Shown: positions 1-8,728 of the stretch, piece by piece
Layout: each line of letters starts with the position of its first letter
Numbering within the stretch: position 1 is the first letter of the stretch
From: Chryseobacterium culicis
Lineage (GTDB): Bacteria > Bacteroidota > Bacteroidia > Flavobacteriales > Weeksellaceae
Direction: 5' to 3'
NCBI RefSeq assembly: GCF_002979755.1
Contig: NZ_PCPP01000001.1
Span: forward strand, 1,458,665-1,522,664
Length of the DNA stretch: 64,000 nucleotides
Program-made: the position numbers and the translations under genes
The notes under the pieces: model-generated
The model's input: only the letters and a program-made list of their open reading frames with translations
The model's database searches: none
What the model was told of the DNA's origin: nothing

Positions 1-557
1 TTGTTATCAATGCCCTTGCGGGAATTGCCTGTGCTTTTTTAATCATTCACAATCATAATGAAATAAGGCTTTTGAAATGGTTTATTATTGTGGTGCTGGG
101 ACTGCTTTACAACAGTTTTTTTCTCGATGTTTATATCCGTAAGATTCCTTTGCTGAAAGTTTTCTATGTAGGTTTGGTATGGGCGTTAGTCAATTGCTGG
201 CTTACACTTCCTGAGTTCAGTATACCGATCTTTCTGATCAGCTTTTTCTTTATCACCGCACTTGTTCTTCCTTTTGATATCCGGGATATGAATAGTGACA
301 CCGTAAAAACCTTTCCGATGCTGATGGGTGTTCAGAATACTAAATACATTGCCTATGCACTTGTCTTCATCAGTAATATGATCTCGATTTTCTATCTTGA
401 ATTATCTTATGCCACCGCTTTTTTTATGGCAAGCATTGTAACTTATATTCTTATCTATTTCTCTGATAATAAAAGAGATGACGCTTACTACTCTTTCGGA
501 GTGGAAACTTGTTCTGCACTTCCTTTTTTATTTTTACTAATAATGGAGTATTTTTGA
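1..557 (+). CDS. UbiA-like prenyltransferase family membrane protein (3' part)
   Basis: The reading frame is open from position 3 to the stop at 557, so the gene begins before the window; the TTG at 72 is only an internal codon. The visible ~184 residues form several hydrophobic segments. The DIRDMNSD segment (around codon 100) resembles the second Asp-rich motif that binds prenyl diphosphate in UbiA-family intramembrane prenyltransferases, and 'VKTFPMLMGVQNT' follows as is usual in that family. It is probably an integral inner-membrane enzyme or homologue; substrate unknown. recF starts 3 nt after its stop, so the two may be co-transcribed. Alternative: a UbiA-like protein with no transferase activity, since the first Asp motif lies outside the window. 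Confidence 0.6.
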   Translation, partial: VINALAGIACAFLIIHNHNEIRLLKWFIIVVLGLLYNSFFLDVYIRKIPLLKVFYVGLVWALVNCWLTLPEFSIPIFLISFFFITALVLPFDIRDMNSDTVKTFPMLMGVQNTKYIAYALVFISNMISIFYLELSYATAFFMASIVTYILIYFSDNKRDDAYYSFGVETCSALPFLFLLIMEYF

Positions 558-560
558 CGA

Positions 561-1640
561 ATGATTATCAAGAAGCTTTCCCTTTACAATTTCAAAAACC
601 ACTCTGAGAAAAAATTTGAATTTTCACCGCAGATCAACTGTTTTGTGGGTAATAATGGGGTGGGAAAGACCAATATTCTGGATGCCCTGCATTATTTATC
701 AGTAGGAAAAAGCTTTCTAGGAAATACTGATTTTAACAATATAAAAAAAGAGGAAGATTTTTTTACCATTGATGCTGAAATTCAGAATGAGGAAAGTGAA
801 GATATCATCAGAATCACTCAGCCTAAGGAAGCTAAAAAGGTGATCAAAAAAAATGATAAAAGCTATGACAGACTCGCTGATCATATCGGATATCTGCCAA
901 GTGTGATGATCTCCCCTTATGACTCCAATCTTATTTCGGATTCCGGGGAAAGCAGACGTAAGTTTCTGGATGCGATGATTTCTCAGACGGATTCAGAGTA
1001 TCTTTTTGACCTTATTCAATATCAGAAGACCATTCAGCAGCGAAATGCTTTACTGAAATATTTTGCCAAAAACAGAACGTGGGATAAAGATTCGCTGGAA
1101 ATTTATGATGACCCAATTACCAGATTCGGAACAAAAATTTTTAATAAAAGAAAAGAGTTTGTAGAGCAGCTTAATCCTATTGTTCAGAATTTTTACCAGA
1201 TCATTTCAGGTGGAAAAGAAACAGTATCTGTTATTTATGAATCTCATTTGCTGGAAGATTCTTTTGAAAATCTTTTAAAAGAAAGCCTTGAAAGAGACCG
1301 TATGCTCACCTATACTTCAAAGGGAATTCATAAAGATGACCTGCTTTTTGAAATGGATCATATTTTAATCAAGAAAATCGGTTCTCAGGGGCAGCAAAAA
1401 TCCTTCCTGATTTCTTTGAAGCTGGCTCAGATGAGTCTGGTAAAAGAACTAACGAAAAAGACCCCTATATTGTTGCTTGATGACATTTTTGATAAACTTG
1501 ATGACACCAGAGTTGCACAATTGATTGAGCTGGTTAATAGAGAAAGTTTCGGACAGATCTTCATCACGGATACCCACAGAGAACGTACGGAGATTGTGGT
1601 AAAGAAAATCAATGAGGAAAGTATAATTTTTGAAGTTTAA
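561..1640 (+). CDS. recF: DNA replication/repair protein RecF
   Basis: This is an SMC-like ATPase that loads RecA at single-strand gaps together with RecO/RecR. The sequence shows Walker A GNNGVGKT at residues 30-37, the ABC signature in 'SQGQQKSFLISLKLAQ' near residue 275, and Walker B 'PILLLDDIFDKLDD' near 305. A C-terminal 'FITDTHR' segment matches the family's H-loop. Its 359 residues match the usual RecF length. It starts 3 nt after the upstream membrane-protein gene and is followed, after a pseudogene, by a DUF721 gene; a recF-DUF721 neighbourhood is common in Flavobacteriia. Cytoplasmic. Confidence 0.95.
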   Translation: MIIKKLSLYNFKNHSEKKFEFSPQINCFVGNNGVGKTNILDALHYLSVGKSFLGNTDFNNIKKEEDFFTIDAEIQNEESEDIIRITQPKEAKKVIKKNDKSYDRLADHIGYLPSVMISPYDSNLISDSGESRRKFLDAMISQTDSEYLFDLIQYQKTIQQRNALLKYFAKNRTWDKDSLEIYDDPITRFGTKIFNKRKEFVEQLNPIVQNFYQIISGGKETVSVIYESHLLEDSFENLLKESLERDRMLTYTSKGIHKDDLLFEMDHILIKKIGSQGQQKSFLISLKLAQMSLVKELTKKTPILLLDDIFDKLDDTRVAQLIELVNRESFGQIFITDTHRERTEIVVKKINEESIIFEV

Positions 1641-1788
1641 TGCTAGATGCGGGATGCTAGTTGCGGGGTTCGAGTTATGAGATGCGGGATTGGATTCAAG
1701 GTGTTGATGTGATTATAAAGTAAAAATTAATTTTCTTTATCCTCAAAATAGTATTGATCATACCTTAAAATCCTAAAACACAAATAAT

Positions 1789-2001
1789 ATGAGTTATAGA
1801 AATCTTGACATTTACAAAATAGCCTTCGATTTATTTTTAAAAACCCATAAAGCTTCTCATCTTCTTCCCAAGTACGAACTGTTCGAACTAGGCAGCCAAT
1901 TAAGATGATCTTCTGATTCAGTAATTACAAATATTGTTGAAGGCTATGAAAGATCATCCTACAAAAATGATTACATTCGCTTCCTGTTTTATACTCATAA
2001 A
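1789..2001 (+). pseudogene. Broken four-helix bundle (S23/IVS-type) protein gene
   Basis: From the ATG at 1789 the frame reads MSYRNLDIYKIAFDLF and continues 'ELGSQLR-stop-SSDSVITNIVEGYERSSYKNDYIRFLFYTHK'. This matches the widespread four-helix bundle protein family first seen in 23S rRNA intervening sequences. A TGA at 1906-1908 replaces a codon where the family has Arg/Lys, and homology stops near 2001, so both an internal stop and loss of the C-terminal half are visible. The sequence before it (1641-1740) is a low-complexity run of imperfect 'atgcgggatgctag' repeats. The fragment has no evident function. Confidence 0.75.
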
Positions 2002-2047
2002 AAAAACGTCATCCAAAAACACGAATCACGCAACCCGAACCTCAACT

Positions 2048-2341
2048 ATGAAGAAGAAAAAACGTGAATATCAATCCTCCGAACTGGTAAAATCTTTTGC
2101 CAGAATCTACGGTTTTGAACATAAACTTGTCGCTTTTGATATTAAAGATTTCCTTGAAGAGTATCTTGATGAAAGTCTTTTCAAGGAAATAAGAAGTGTC
2201 AATATTGAAAATGAATGCATCATCATTAAAATTGATTCTCCTTTACTGAAACATGACTTTAAAATGAGAAAAAGCTTTTACCTCAAAAAGTTCCAGGATA
2301 AATTCGGGGTGGAAAAATTCAGTGACCTTCAAATATTATAA
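2048..2341 (+). CDS. DUF721 / DciA-like protein
   Basis: This is a 97-residue protein starting at the ATG at 2048 (MKKKKREYQSSELVKSF). The frame is open further upstream, but that stretch overlaps the four-helix-bundle relic and lacks family similarity, so I prefer the internal ATG. The body, with 'FARIYGFEHKLVAFDIKDFLEEYL', an alternating strand segment ('ECIIIKIDSPLLKHDFKMRK') and a terminal helix, fits DUF721. DUF721 includes DciA, which helps load the replicative helicase in many bacteria lacking DnaC. The location just downstream of recF is typical for this order. A hairpin terminator follows at 2355-2388. Confidence 0.75.
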   Translation: MKKKKREYQSSELVKSFARIYGFEHKLVAFDIKDFLEEYLDESLFKEIRSVNIENECIIIKIDSPLLKHDFKMRKSFYLKKFQDKFGVEKFSDLQIL

Positions 2342-2354
2342 GACGTAAACCTAT

Positions 2355-2388
2355 AAAAAATGCTGCCCACGGACAGCATTTTTATTTT
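2355..2388. terminator. Bidirectional intrinsic terminator
   Basis: An inverted repeat AAATGCTG(C)CC / GG(A)CAGCATTT is followed by T-rich sequence on + and preceded by an A-run (T-run on the minus strand). It lies between the convergent stops at 2341 and 2393 and can serve both. Confidence 0.8.
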
Positions 2389-2392
2389 ATTG

Positions 2393-4423
2393 TTAATGTT
2401 CTTCTGATTTATTAGAAATCGTACTGCTCATTAAGTCATCGGCTTTTTTGTCCAGCCCTGAGCGTAATGGCAGGAAGAATTTCAACGGATGCTTGGTAAA
2501 ATATCTGAATATTTCTTTATAGATCTCACTTACCTGTCCAAAATTCATCTTTCTGGATCTGAATGCCAGGAACATCGACAAGCTGAAACTTACCAGAAAA
2601 TTGAAGAAACCGATCAAAAATACGGTTACAAAAGACATCCAGAATGTATAGGAATCTACGGAAAAATCTTTTCCATACAATCCCAACGCAAAGTTACCGG
2701 CAGCAAAGGTAATGTGTCTTATATCCAGATCGAGACCGAAAAACATCCCAACCGGAGCTGTCGCCCCCAGGAAAACACCAAACCAGAAATTAGAAATGAT
2801 TCCCGGCCAGTTTTTAGCATAATATTTTGAAAGTCCTTTGGCAAATTTCTTCCCAAAAAAACTTCTGATGGAAAGGTTTTTAGCAATTCTTTCCGGAATC
2901 TGATAAAACACAGAATTGTTCCCAATATTCCCGGAAATAATTCCTGAAATAAAAAGATAAAATCCGGCAATACTTGCATGCAAAATTGCTTTTGATTTAA
3001 ATGGATCAAGATCTTTTAACAGTTTATCAGAACGTTCTACAGCAAGGTTTTGTGAGAAAAAGACATCAAGACCGTAAATAATGGCAAGAGCCACCGGAAA
3101 GGCCAGCAATACATTTCCCACAAAGGCAATAAACTGGCTTCTGAATAACTTGGAGACCAGATGGGCAAACTCCGTATTGTTTCTTTGAGCATTCCCTTCT
3201 TCTGACAATACTTTTGTCATGGTAGCCGCTGTCATTGCCGGCTGCTTTGTTGCAAGAGTAAATCCCATCAGATAGATCATGATGAATCCCATTGCATAGT
3301 TCATCGAGTACAGGAAAGCATGAGAGAAGTCACTTCCGGGAATATATCCATACAGCATTTTCAGAACACAAAGCGCTCCTACAATAATTCCCCCTCCGCT
3401 CGCTTTATAGAACATAGTCATATATTCCTTTCGGGTAGACGTAATATAATGGGTACCTGCTTCTGCCGTGTGATTGGTAATAAGGTGTGAAATCAGCCTT
3501 GTACTGTCGTTGATAAGATCTGAGATATTATTTTTATGGGATTTATAGCTCAGAATATTAAAGACCAGCTGTTTAGATTTTATCTGAATATCTTCATCGG
3601 TATCAATAACCAATAGCTGAACAATCTCATAAATTCTTTCGGTCTGCTGGCGGATTTTTATCAGGGATTGATTAATTTTTCCTGAAATACCATATTTGGC
3701 TGAATTTTTAAAGGCAATATTCACAAATTCCTGGCATTGTTCTGCATAGATCTTAATCTGCTTATATCTGCTGTCTTTTGAATGCAGCTGTAATTCAGGG
3801 TCTTTTATCAGATCATCGGCTAATGCCTCCAGCTCATTCTGCAGAGCAAGAAACGGATTGTCTAAATTTCTGTATTGAGGTGCCATTCTCACTACTTCCA
3901 CTTCCATTGCCATTCCTGTTACCCTCCAGGAAAGAATATTCATAGAGAAAATGAGTTCTTTTTTCACATTGGGACGGATAATAAAATCCGAAGCTCCCAA
4001 CATATTTAAAAATTCATTGATCTCATTTTCGGGAAGATTGTGCAGGTATTTCAAATCCTTCTTCGGTCTCATACTGACATTGTCGATCATGTACCATACT
4101 GTCTTTTCGTTTTCAACAGGTGGCAGAACTTTGTTCAGTATTCTTTTTTTCAGTTCCGGGAAAAAAGCATTTTCTGAAAGAATATTAGCTTCTGTCAGTG
4201 AAAGGTTAAAAGGTCTTCCTTTAAAAATATTGTGAATATAATATTTAAAGTTCTCAGTAAATTGAGGATTGCTTCTGAAAAAATTGAGCACATCTGTGAA
4301 GTCTGCCTCTTTTATGGTCTCTAAAAACTCTGCAAAAGGTTCTAAAGAAAGGGTTTCGTTCTTAAAAGAAAAATACTTTTTAAGAACTGACTCAAAATTT
4401 GTGCTGGAATTAAAGAATTTCAT
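2393..4423 (-). CDS. COG4389 'site-specific recombinase'-annotated membrane protein
   Basis: This is a 676-residue protein. The N-terminal ~310 residues are helical and soluble-looking. From about residue 330 there are six or more hydrophobic segments ('GGGIIVGALCVLKMLYGYI', 'MNYAMGFIMIYLMGF', 'FIAFVGNVLLAFPVALAIIYG' and others) alternating with 'TKQPAMTAATMTKVL'. This is the pattern of the COG4389 family, historically called Gcr 'site-specific recombinase'. Nothing in it resembles serine or tyrosine recombinase active sites, so I read it as an integral membrane protein of unknown role. It is transcribed toward the terminator at 2355-2388; mtgA lies 13 nt upstream on the same strand. Confidence 0.75.
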   Translation of the reverse strand: MKFFNSSTNFESVLKKYFSFKNETLSLEPFAEFLETIKEADFTDVLNFFRSNPQFTENFKYYIHNIFKGRPFNLSLTEANILSENAFFPELKKRILNKVLPPVENEKTVWYMIDNVSMRPKKDLKYLHNLPENEINEFLNMLGASDFIIRPNVKKELIFSMNILSWRVTGMAMEVEVVRMAPQYRNLDNPFLALQNELEALADDLIKDPELQLHSKDSRYKQIKIYAEQCQEFVNIAFKNSAKYGISGKINQSLIKIRQQTERIYEIVQLLVIDTDEDIQIKSKQLVFNILSYKSHKNNISDLINDSTRLISHLITNHTAEAGTHYITSTRKEYMTMFYKASGGGIIVGALCVLKMLYGYIPGSDFSHAFLYSMNYAMGFIMIYLMGFTLATKQPAMTAATMTKVLSEEGNAQRNNTEFAHLVSKLFRSQFIAFVGNVLLAFPVALAIIYGLDVFFSQNLAVERSDKLLKDLDPFKSKAILHASIAGFYLFISGIISGNIGNNSVFYQIPERIAKNLSIRSFFGKKFAKGLSKYYAKNWPGIISNFWFGVFLGATAPVGMFFGLDLDIRHITFAAGNFALGLYGKDFSVDSYTFWMSFVTVFLIGFFNFLVSFSLSMFLAFRSRKMNFGQVSEIYKEIFRYFTKHPLKFFLPLRSGLDKKADDLMSSTISNKSEEH

Positions 4424-4436
4424 TAGTACAAAGATA

Positions 4437-5081
4437 CTATTTCAAACTCACATTCCTCATCTGTCTCATAATCCAATTATGTTTCTTTCTTAAATAAGGA
4501 GATGGATTTTTAGGGTCATACTTCTTTGGATTAGGTAATACAGCGGCAATCCATGCTGCATCTGAGGTACTTAAATCTTTGGAGGATTTCCCAAAATAAT
4601 ATTGAGCAGCAGCTTCCACCCCAAATACCCCCTGCCCCATTTCTATGGAATTCAGGTATCTTTCAAGGATAATATCTTTAGTCCATACTTTTTCGATAAT
4701 AAAAGTATAAACAGCTTCCAGTCCTTTTCTCACCCAACTTCTGCCCTGCCAAAGAAACACATTCTTTGCCGTTTGCTGGGAAATAGTACTTCCACCTCTT
4801 ATTTTTTTGCCTTTCTCGTTATTTTTCATGGCTTTTTCGATAGCAGTATAATCGAAACCGTCATGATCAAAGAATTTCTGGTCTTCAGAGGCTATTACTG
4901 CCTTCTTCACATTATTTCCCATCTCATCATAGGAAATATAATCTCTGTGCAGTTTTCCGTATTCAAAAAGCCCTCCTATCTGAGTAAGAGTGATTGGCGG
5001 ATTAAAGAATCTGCCCCAGATAATAAAAACTACATTCAGAACAAGAATGATGAAGATAAGCTGTTTAATTTTTTTCCACAT
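4437..5081 (-). CDS. mtgA: Monofunctional biosynthetic peptidoglycan transglycosylase
   Basis: This GT51 glycosyltransferase polymerises lipid II into glycan strands at the inner membrane. I place the start at the ATG at 5081 (MWKKIKQLIFIILVL, 214 residues) because it begins directly with the membrane anchor; an upstream in-frame ATG at 5114 would add 11 residues. The GT51 motifs are intact: 'ASEDQKFFDHDGFD' with the catalytic Glu, 'RGGSTISQQTAKNVFLW', 'KDIILERYLNSIEMGQG' and 'FGVEAAAQYYFGK'. There is no transpeptidase domain. It lies between a lipoprotein gene (44 nt upstream) and the COG4389 gene, all on the minus strand. Confidence 0.9.
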   Translation of the reverse strand: MWKKIKQLIFIILVLNVVFIIWGRFFNPPITLTQIGGLFEYGKLHRDYISYDEMGNNVKKAVIASEDQKFFDHDGFDYTAIEKAMKNNEKGKKIRGGSTISQQTAKNVFLWQGRSWVRKGLEAVYTFIIEKVWTKDIILERYLNSIEMGQGVFGVEAAAQYYFGKSSKDLSTSDAAWIAAVLPNPKKYDPKNPSPYLRKKHNWIMRQMRNVSLK

Positions 5082-5124
5082 AACTTGATAAAAAGGAAAG
5101 GCAAAAATAAGCAAATAGTACGAG

Positions 5125-6171
5125 TTACTGCAATTCTTTCATATAAGTAAGCTGATAATCCGGTAAAAGTTCAGGATGAAAGATCTTTATATAATCTTTA
5201 AGAATAAGATCTGCTCTTACCACACCGCTTTCAAAGAAGTCGTTTGCTTTCAGTTTTTCTTTTCCTGCAATGGTATATATCTTCCCTTTATTGAATACAT
5301 CCAGCTTTCCATAGAAAGGATTCATGCCCAGCATTTCTTTTTTTGAAGTATGGCTTCCTGCATTTACCCAGTACTGAACACCTCCTGCTTTAGCATATAC
5401 TTCTTCAAAGCTCATTGTTAATGCTTTTTCATCTTTATTATCCTTCATGATGTAATTGGCATTGGCATCCGAAATATAATGAGCCACAGAAGTATTTCCT
5501 CCCGGAAGATACCAAACATCCCCATACATTTCGTTAGCCAGGACAACAGGTTTTTCTTTTGCTTTTGAGGCAAGCTGTTTCAGATCGCTGTAGTTTTTCT
5601 CAACTTCCTGATATTTAGCTTCTGCTTCTTTTTCTTTTCCTAAAAACTCTCCAAAAAGTTTGATATAAGCTGTTTTTTCCAAAGGCTTCTGCTCCATATA
5701 TTCATCCAGAAATATAACCTGAATGCCGTTATTCTTTAAAAGCTCATAGGTATTGTCGAAACTGGCAATATGATTGGTAAAAATAGCATCCGGTTTCATA
5801 GAGATAATCTTTTCTACATCATATTTCTGTTCACTTCCTACATTCTGGATTTTTCCTTCTTTAATCAGATTCTGGATTTTATCTGAATAAATATACTCCG
5901 GACTTGAAACGCCTATGATTACATTTTCTGCTCCAAGCTCTGAAATATACCCTGCCATACTAGCATTCAATAGGATGATTTTCTTAAAAGGAGTTTGATT
6001 CTGCTTAAAATTATATGTAAAATTCCCCGATTTTAGCTCTAGAACTCCGTCATGTTCCTTAAATTGGGTACGGCCGGAGATATTTGTCCAGTCTGAGGAC
6101 GAAATTTTTGATTCTCTCTTACAAGCAATTAGCGCAAAAACCGTAAATAAAAGTAAAATTCTCTGTTTCAT
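5125..6171 (-). CDS. ABC transporter substrate-binding lipoprotein (metal-chelate/cobalamin type)
   Basis: This is a 348-residue type III (helical-backbone) periplasmic binding protein. The N-terminus MKQRILLLFTVFALIACKRE is a lipoprotein signal with the lipobox Cys at residue 17. The body has the BtuF/FhuD-like pattern: 'KKIILLNASMAGYISELGAENVIIGVSSPEYIY', then 'VEKIISMKPDAIFTNHI', 'IQVIFLDEY', 'LGKEKEAEAKYQEVEKNY' and 'WVNAGSHTSKKEML', ending 'SGVVRADLILKDYIKIFHPELL'. The likely ligand is a siderophore, haem or cobalamin chelate; the sequence does not decide. No permease or ATPase gene is adjacent. Confidence 0.8.
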   Translation of the reverse strand: MKQRILLLFTVFALIACKRESKISSSDWTNISGRTQFKEHDGVLELKSGNFTYNFKQNQTPFKKIILLNASMAGYISELGAENVIIGVSSPEYIYSDKIQNLIKEGKIQNVGSEQKYDVEKIISMKPDAIFTNHIASFDNTYELLKNNGIQVIFLDEYMEQKPLEKTAYIKLFGEFLGKEKEAEAKYQEVEKNYSDLKQLASKAKEKPVVLANEMYGDVWYLPGGNTSVAHYISDANANYIMKDNKDEKALTMSFEEVYAKAGGVQYWVNAGSHTSKKEMLGMNPFYGKLDVFNKGKIYTIAGKEKLKANDFFESGVVRADLILKDYIKIFHPELLPDYQLTYMKELQ

Positions 6172-6195
6172 CTTTCAAAGAACGGAAAAAAGTGG

Positions 6196-6203
6196 TATAT
6201 TTG
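6196..6203 (+). promoter_or_regulatory. -7 promoter element of tRNA-Arg
   Basis: TATATTTG matches the flavobacterial -7 consensus TAnnTTTG and lies 27 nt before the tRNA 5' end, a sensible distance for a short tRNA leader. I did not see a clear -33 TTTG. Confidence 0.55.
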
Positions 6204-6230
6204 CAACCGTTAAACAAAAACATAACACAA

Positions 6231-6304
6231 GGCCTCGTGGCGCAACTGAATAGCGCATCTGATTACGGCTCAGAAGGTTACAGGTTTGAATCCTGTCGAG
6301 GTCA
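6231..6304 (+). tRNA. tRNA-Arg (anticodon ACG)
   Basis: A complete cloverleaf is visible. The acceptor stem is GGCCTCG/CGAGGTC with one G-T pair. The D arm is GCGC/GCGC, the anticodon stem TCTGA/TCAGA encloses the loop TTACGGC (anticodon ACG), and the T arm ACAGG/CCTGT encloses TTTGAAT. The discriminator base is A at 6304 and CCA is not encoded. Its last 14 nt are the left end of the repeat that bounds the downstream island, so this gene served as integration target and was restored by the insertion. Confidence 0.95.
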
Positions 6305-6305
6305 C
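6291..6305 (+). repeat. attL-like direct repeat (tRNA 3' end)
   Basis: TCCTGTCGAGGTCAC at the tRNA-Arg 3' end is repeated exactly at 21988-22002. The pair brackets about 15.7 kb that contains recombinase genes and defence-type cargo, as expected for the ends of an integrated element. Confidence 0.75.
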
Positions 6306-6310
6306 TGAAG

Positions 6311-6344
6311 GAGACAACTATTTGATAGTTGTCTCTCTTTTTTT
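6311..6344 (+). terminator. Intrinsic terminator after tRNA-Arg
   Basis: The 10-bp stem GAGACAACTA / TAGTTGTCTC with a 5-nt loop is followed by TCTTTTTTT. It lies just inside the island boundary and ends the tRNA transcript. Confidence 0.9.
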
Positions 6345-6494
6345 ACACATAAAAATCTCTATATCAAGCTTTTACAGCTTGACATTTTATAGTTTGAATT
6401 TTTTGATGTGAAATCCCTAGTCCACCTGAAACAGACAGTCTAAAAGTGCTCTATCAGAGATTTCATCGGTATTAAAGCGTAGTTTGAAATCCCA

Positions 6495-6659
6495 TTAAGG
6501 TTCTAGTATTTTTTCCTCTTTTGGCTTATTGTAACTTTTTGATACTAAATATAGTAATTCTAATATAATTTTAGCTTCTTTCTCATTTACCTGAACTCCA
6601 TTCTTAGCTAAAAGAATAATCGCTTGTTCAACTGAAACATTCTTATCAATAAAATTCAT
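6495..6659 (-). CDS. Small protein downstream of the serine recombinase
   Basis: This is a 54-residue ORF (MNFIDKNVSVEQAIILLAKN, ending KPKEEKILEP). Its ATG at 6659 overlaps the recombinase 3' end by 14 nt, so the two are translationally linked. The sequence is helical, with 'VQVNEKEAKIILELLYLVSKSY' resembling the short helical proteins that often accompany recombinases in Bacteroidota elements. No enzymatic motif is visible. Possible roles are recombination directionality or plasmid/element maintenance; both are inference from position only. Confidence 0.6.
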   Translation of the reverse strand: MNFIDKNVSVEQAIILLAKNGVQVNEKEAKIILELLYLVSKSYNKPKEEKILEP

Positions 6660-8136
6660 TTTTCTTATTAGTTTTTCGGTTACTTTTTTTTGATAATATT
6701 TTTAAAAATGCTTGATTCAAGTCCAAAGAAAGATCTCCTGTTTTATAATCAATATCAACTGGTGGAATAAGACTCACAAGACTTTTTTTATCTGAGATGT
6801 CAAACTCGGAAAATTTTCGAAAAACTTCGACTAATTCTTTATCTTCTATTTGATTCTTTTTATCAATAGCTTTTAATTTAAGAAAAATATCACGCGCTTC
6901 CTTCTTAAGATGCCTAATGTTAACTTGATTCTCTTTTTTTAATTCATTATAGTCATCAATTTTTAATACTCCTGCTAAAAACAACTTTCTGCCTTGAGAA
7001 AGAACTTGCCCCTTTTCTTTTATTTTTCTCTCAATTAAATTTTGATTATACAAATAACTTGCTTTCAGTGTCTTTATATTCTGGTCTTGTAAAATACATT
7101 TAAATAAGTCAATTGTATTATTTGATAGTATTAATTGCTGAAGCTTATTTTGATAACAATCATTCAGAAAAACTGCGTTTATCCTTGTCCTACAGCGATT
7201 ATGACAATGATAATATGGGTATTTTTTTGAACTTCCTTGTGCAATACTTCCAGTGAGTTTTCGATCGCAAACAGGACAAGTCAAAAAACCTCTAAGAAAA
7301 AACAGCTCTTTCAAATCATCTTTTTTAGAAGTAGTTTTTCTTTTTGTATTAATAACAGACTGAACTTGATAAAATAACGATTCAGATATTAAAGGTTCGT
7401 GCAAACCTTTTATCATTTGTTCTTCATTAGACTTAAGTTTGACTGATATAAGCCCACAATAAATTGGATTCCGTAAAATTCTAAAGAAGTGTGACCGTGA
7501 ACATATCAATCCTTTTTCATTAGCCATTTTCATTATTTCGGAAATCTTATGATCGTTCTGGGCAGCTTGATGAAAAGACCACTTTATAATATCAGCTTCA
7601 GGCTCTTTAGGAACAATAGTTTTTTTACCATCCATTAATGTCAAATTAATAAATCCAATAGGTGCTTTATTAGGATATCTACCCATCAACTTCGCTCGAC
7701 GAATACCATTTGCTGTATTTTGAGCCCTCCGAGTATTTTCCGCTTCCGGAACCGCTAAATATACAGCCAGCATAACGGTACTTTCCGGCACAGAGAAATC
7801 AATTGGTTGATCAATAGCCATTGCTGTCGTTTTATATTTTCGCAGCTTTCCAATCATTTCGTAAGCATATTCAACATTACGACTGAATCTGTCCCACTTT
7901 ATAAATAGTATGTTTTTATCTTCTCCTGATGATTTCTTTTTAATTTCTGAAAACAATTCTTTCCACTCAGGTCGGTTGAAATTTTTGGCAGAATAGTCTT
8001 CACGATAGATTCCTTTGACTTCGATATTGTTATACTTACAATATTTCAATAATCTATCTTCCTGTTCTGGCAAGGAGTAACCTTTTCTCTTTTGTTCGTC
8101 TGTACTTACACGGACGTATAAATAGGCTGACTTCAT
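6646..8136 (-). CDS. Large serine recombinase (integrase of the island)
   Basis: This 496-residue serine recombinase catalyses site-specific integration/excision through a 5' phosphoserine link. The N-terminal resolvase domain contains 'YLYVRVSTDEQ' with the catalytic Ser11 and 'IKWDRFSRN'. The recombinase domain follows ('NTANGIRRAKLMGRYPNKAPIGF'). A zinc-ribbon of 'CPVCDRKLTG...YYHCHNRC' is near residue 285-315, then a coiled-coil C-terminal segment. The length suits the large serine recombinase class. It lies next to the tRNA-bounded end of the island and is transcribed toward it. Large serine recombinases are not the usual tRNA-targeting enzymes, and a decayed tyrosine recombinase is present at 8729-8920, so which enzyme inserted the island is open. 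Confidence 0.9.
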   Translation of the reverse strand: MKSAYLYVRVSTDEQKRKGYSLPEQEDRLLKYCKYNNIEVKGIYREDYSAKNFNRPEWKELFSEIKKKSSGEDKNILFIKWDRFSRNVEYAYEMIGKLRKYKTTAMAIDQPIDFSVPESTVMLAVYLAVPEAENTRRAQNTANGIRRAKLMGRYPNKAPIGFINLTLMDGKKTIVPKEPEADIIKWSFHQAAQNDHKISEIMKMANEKGLICSRSHFFRILRNPIYCGLISVKLKSNEEQMIKGLHEPLISESLFYQVQSVINTKRKTTSKKDDLKELFFLRGFLTCPVCDRKLTGSIAQGSSKKYPYYHCHNRCRTRINAVFLNDCYQNKLQQLILSNNTIDLFKCILQDQNIKTLKASYLYNQNLIERKIKEKGQVLSQGRKLFLAGVLKIDDYNELKKENQVNIRHLKKEARDIFLKLKAIDKKNQIEDKELVEVFRKFSEFDISDKKSLVSLIPPVDIDYKTGDLSLDLNQAFLKILSKKSNRKTNKKNEFY

Positions 8137-8728
8137 ATAATTAATGTATTTATTTGATTTACAAATTAATATTTTTAATCATATGAAATGATAAACAAAA
8201 AGCAGTTTACGCTATATCAATTAAAAAGGGAAATTCAGTAGAAACTTTCATAGCAGCAGCAGTAATTAATGACATTCTCACATCAATATGACACCTAGAT
8301 ATCAAAAGTATTTTTAAGGAACTGCAAAATTTTCATTACAATAAATACATATCTTCCTGTCATTAAGGATACCGCATCAAAAAGGAAATATTACAGCAAT
8401 AATGATTTAATAGCATAAAATCTATTTTAATATTTCATACTTAATCCAAAGTAGATATTATTAGCAGAATCACAACACCTATTTTAACACACTCATAATC
8501 AAAGTCTATCAAAAATTTTCACCAAAGCAAATACAAGCCTTATCAACTTTTTACTCTCTCCTAGCATAATAATTCCAACCAAATTAAACTACAATTGACA
8601 TGCCTTGTAATTCGTAGATGTTATATTGTTTGTTTTTAGTTACAAACAACCATTAAGTTTAAATAATAATATTAATGGTCTTCTAAAGCAAAGTTAAAAT
8701 ACCTTCCCGATTTACATAACTAAAAAAA
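8137..8728. other. AT-rich intergenic stretch, no gene seen
   Basis: About 590 nt very rich in A and T with stops in all frames. I see no hairpin terminator, RNA gene or coding relic. It probably contains the recombinase promoter near 8140-8180, but I could not fix a -7/-33 pair. Confidence 0.4.

Noticed and set aside
1427..1612. Reverse-strand ORF within recF
   Set aside because: Shadow of recF codons, with no independent features; the same applies to most antisense ORFs inside the large minus-strand genes.
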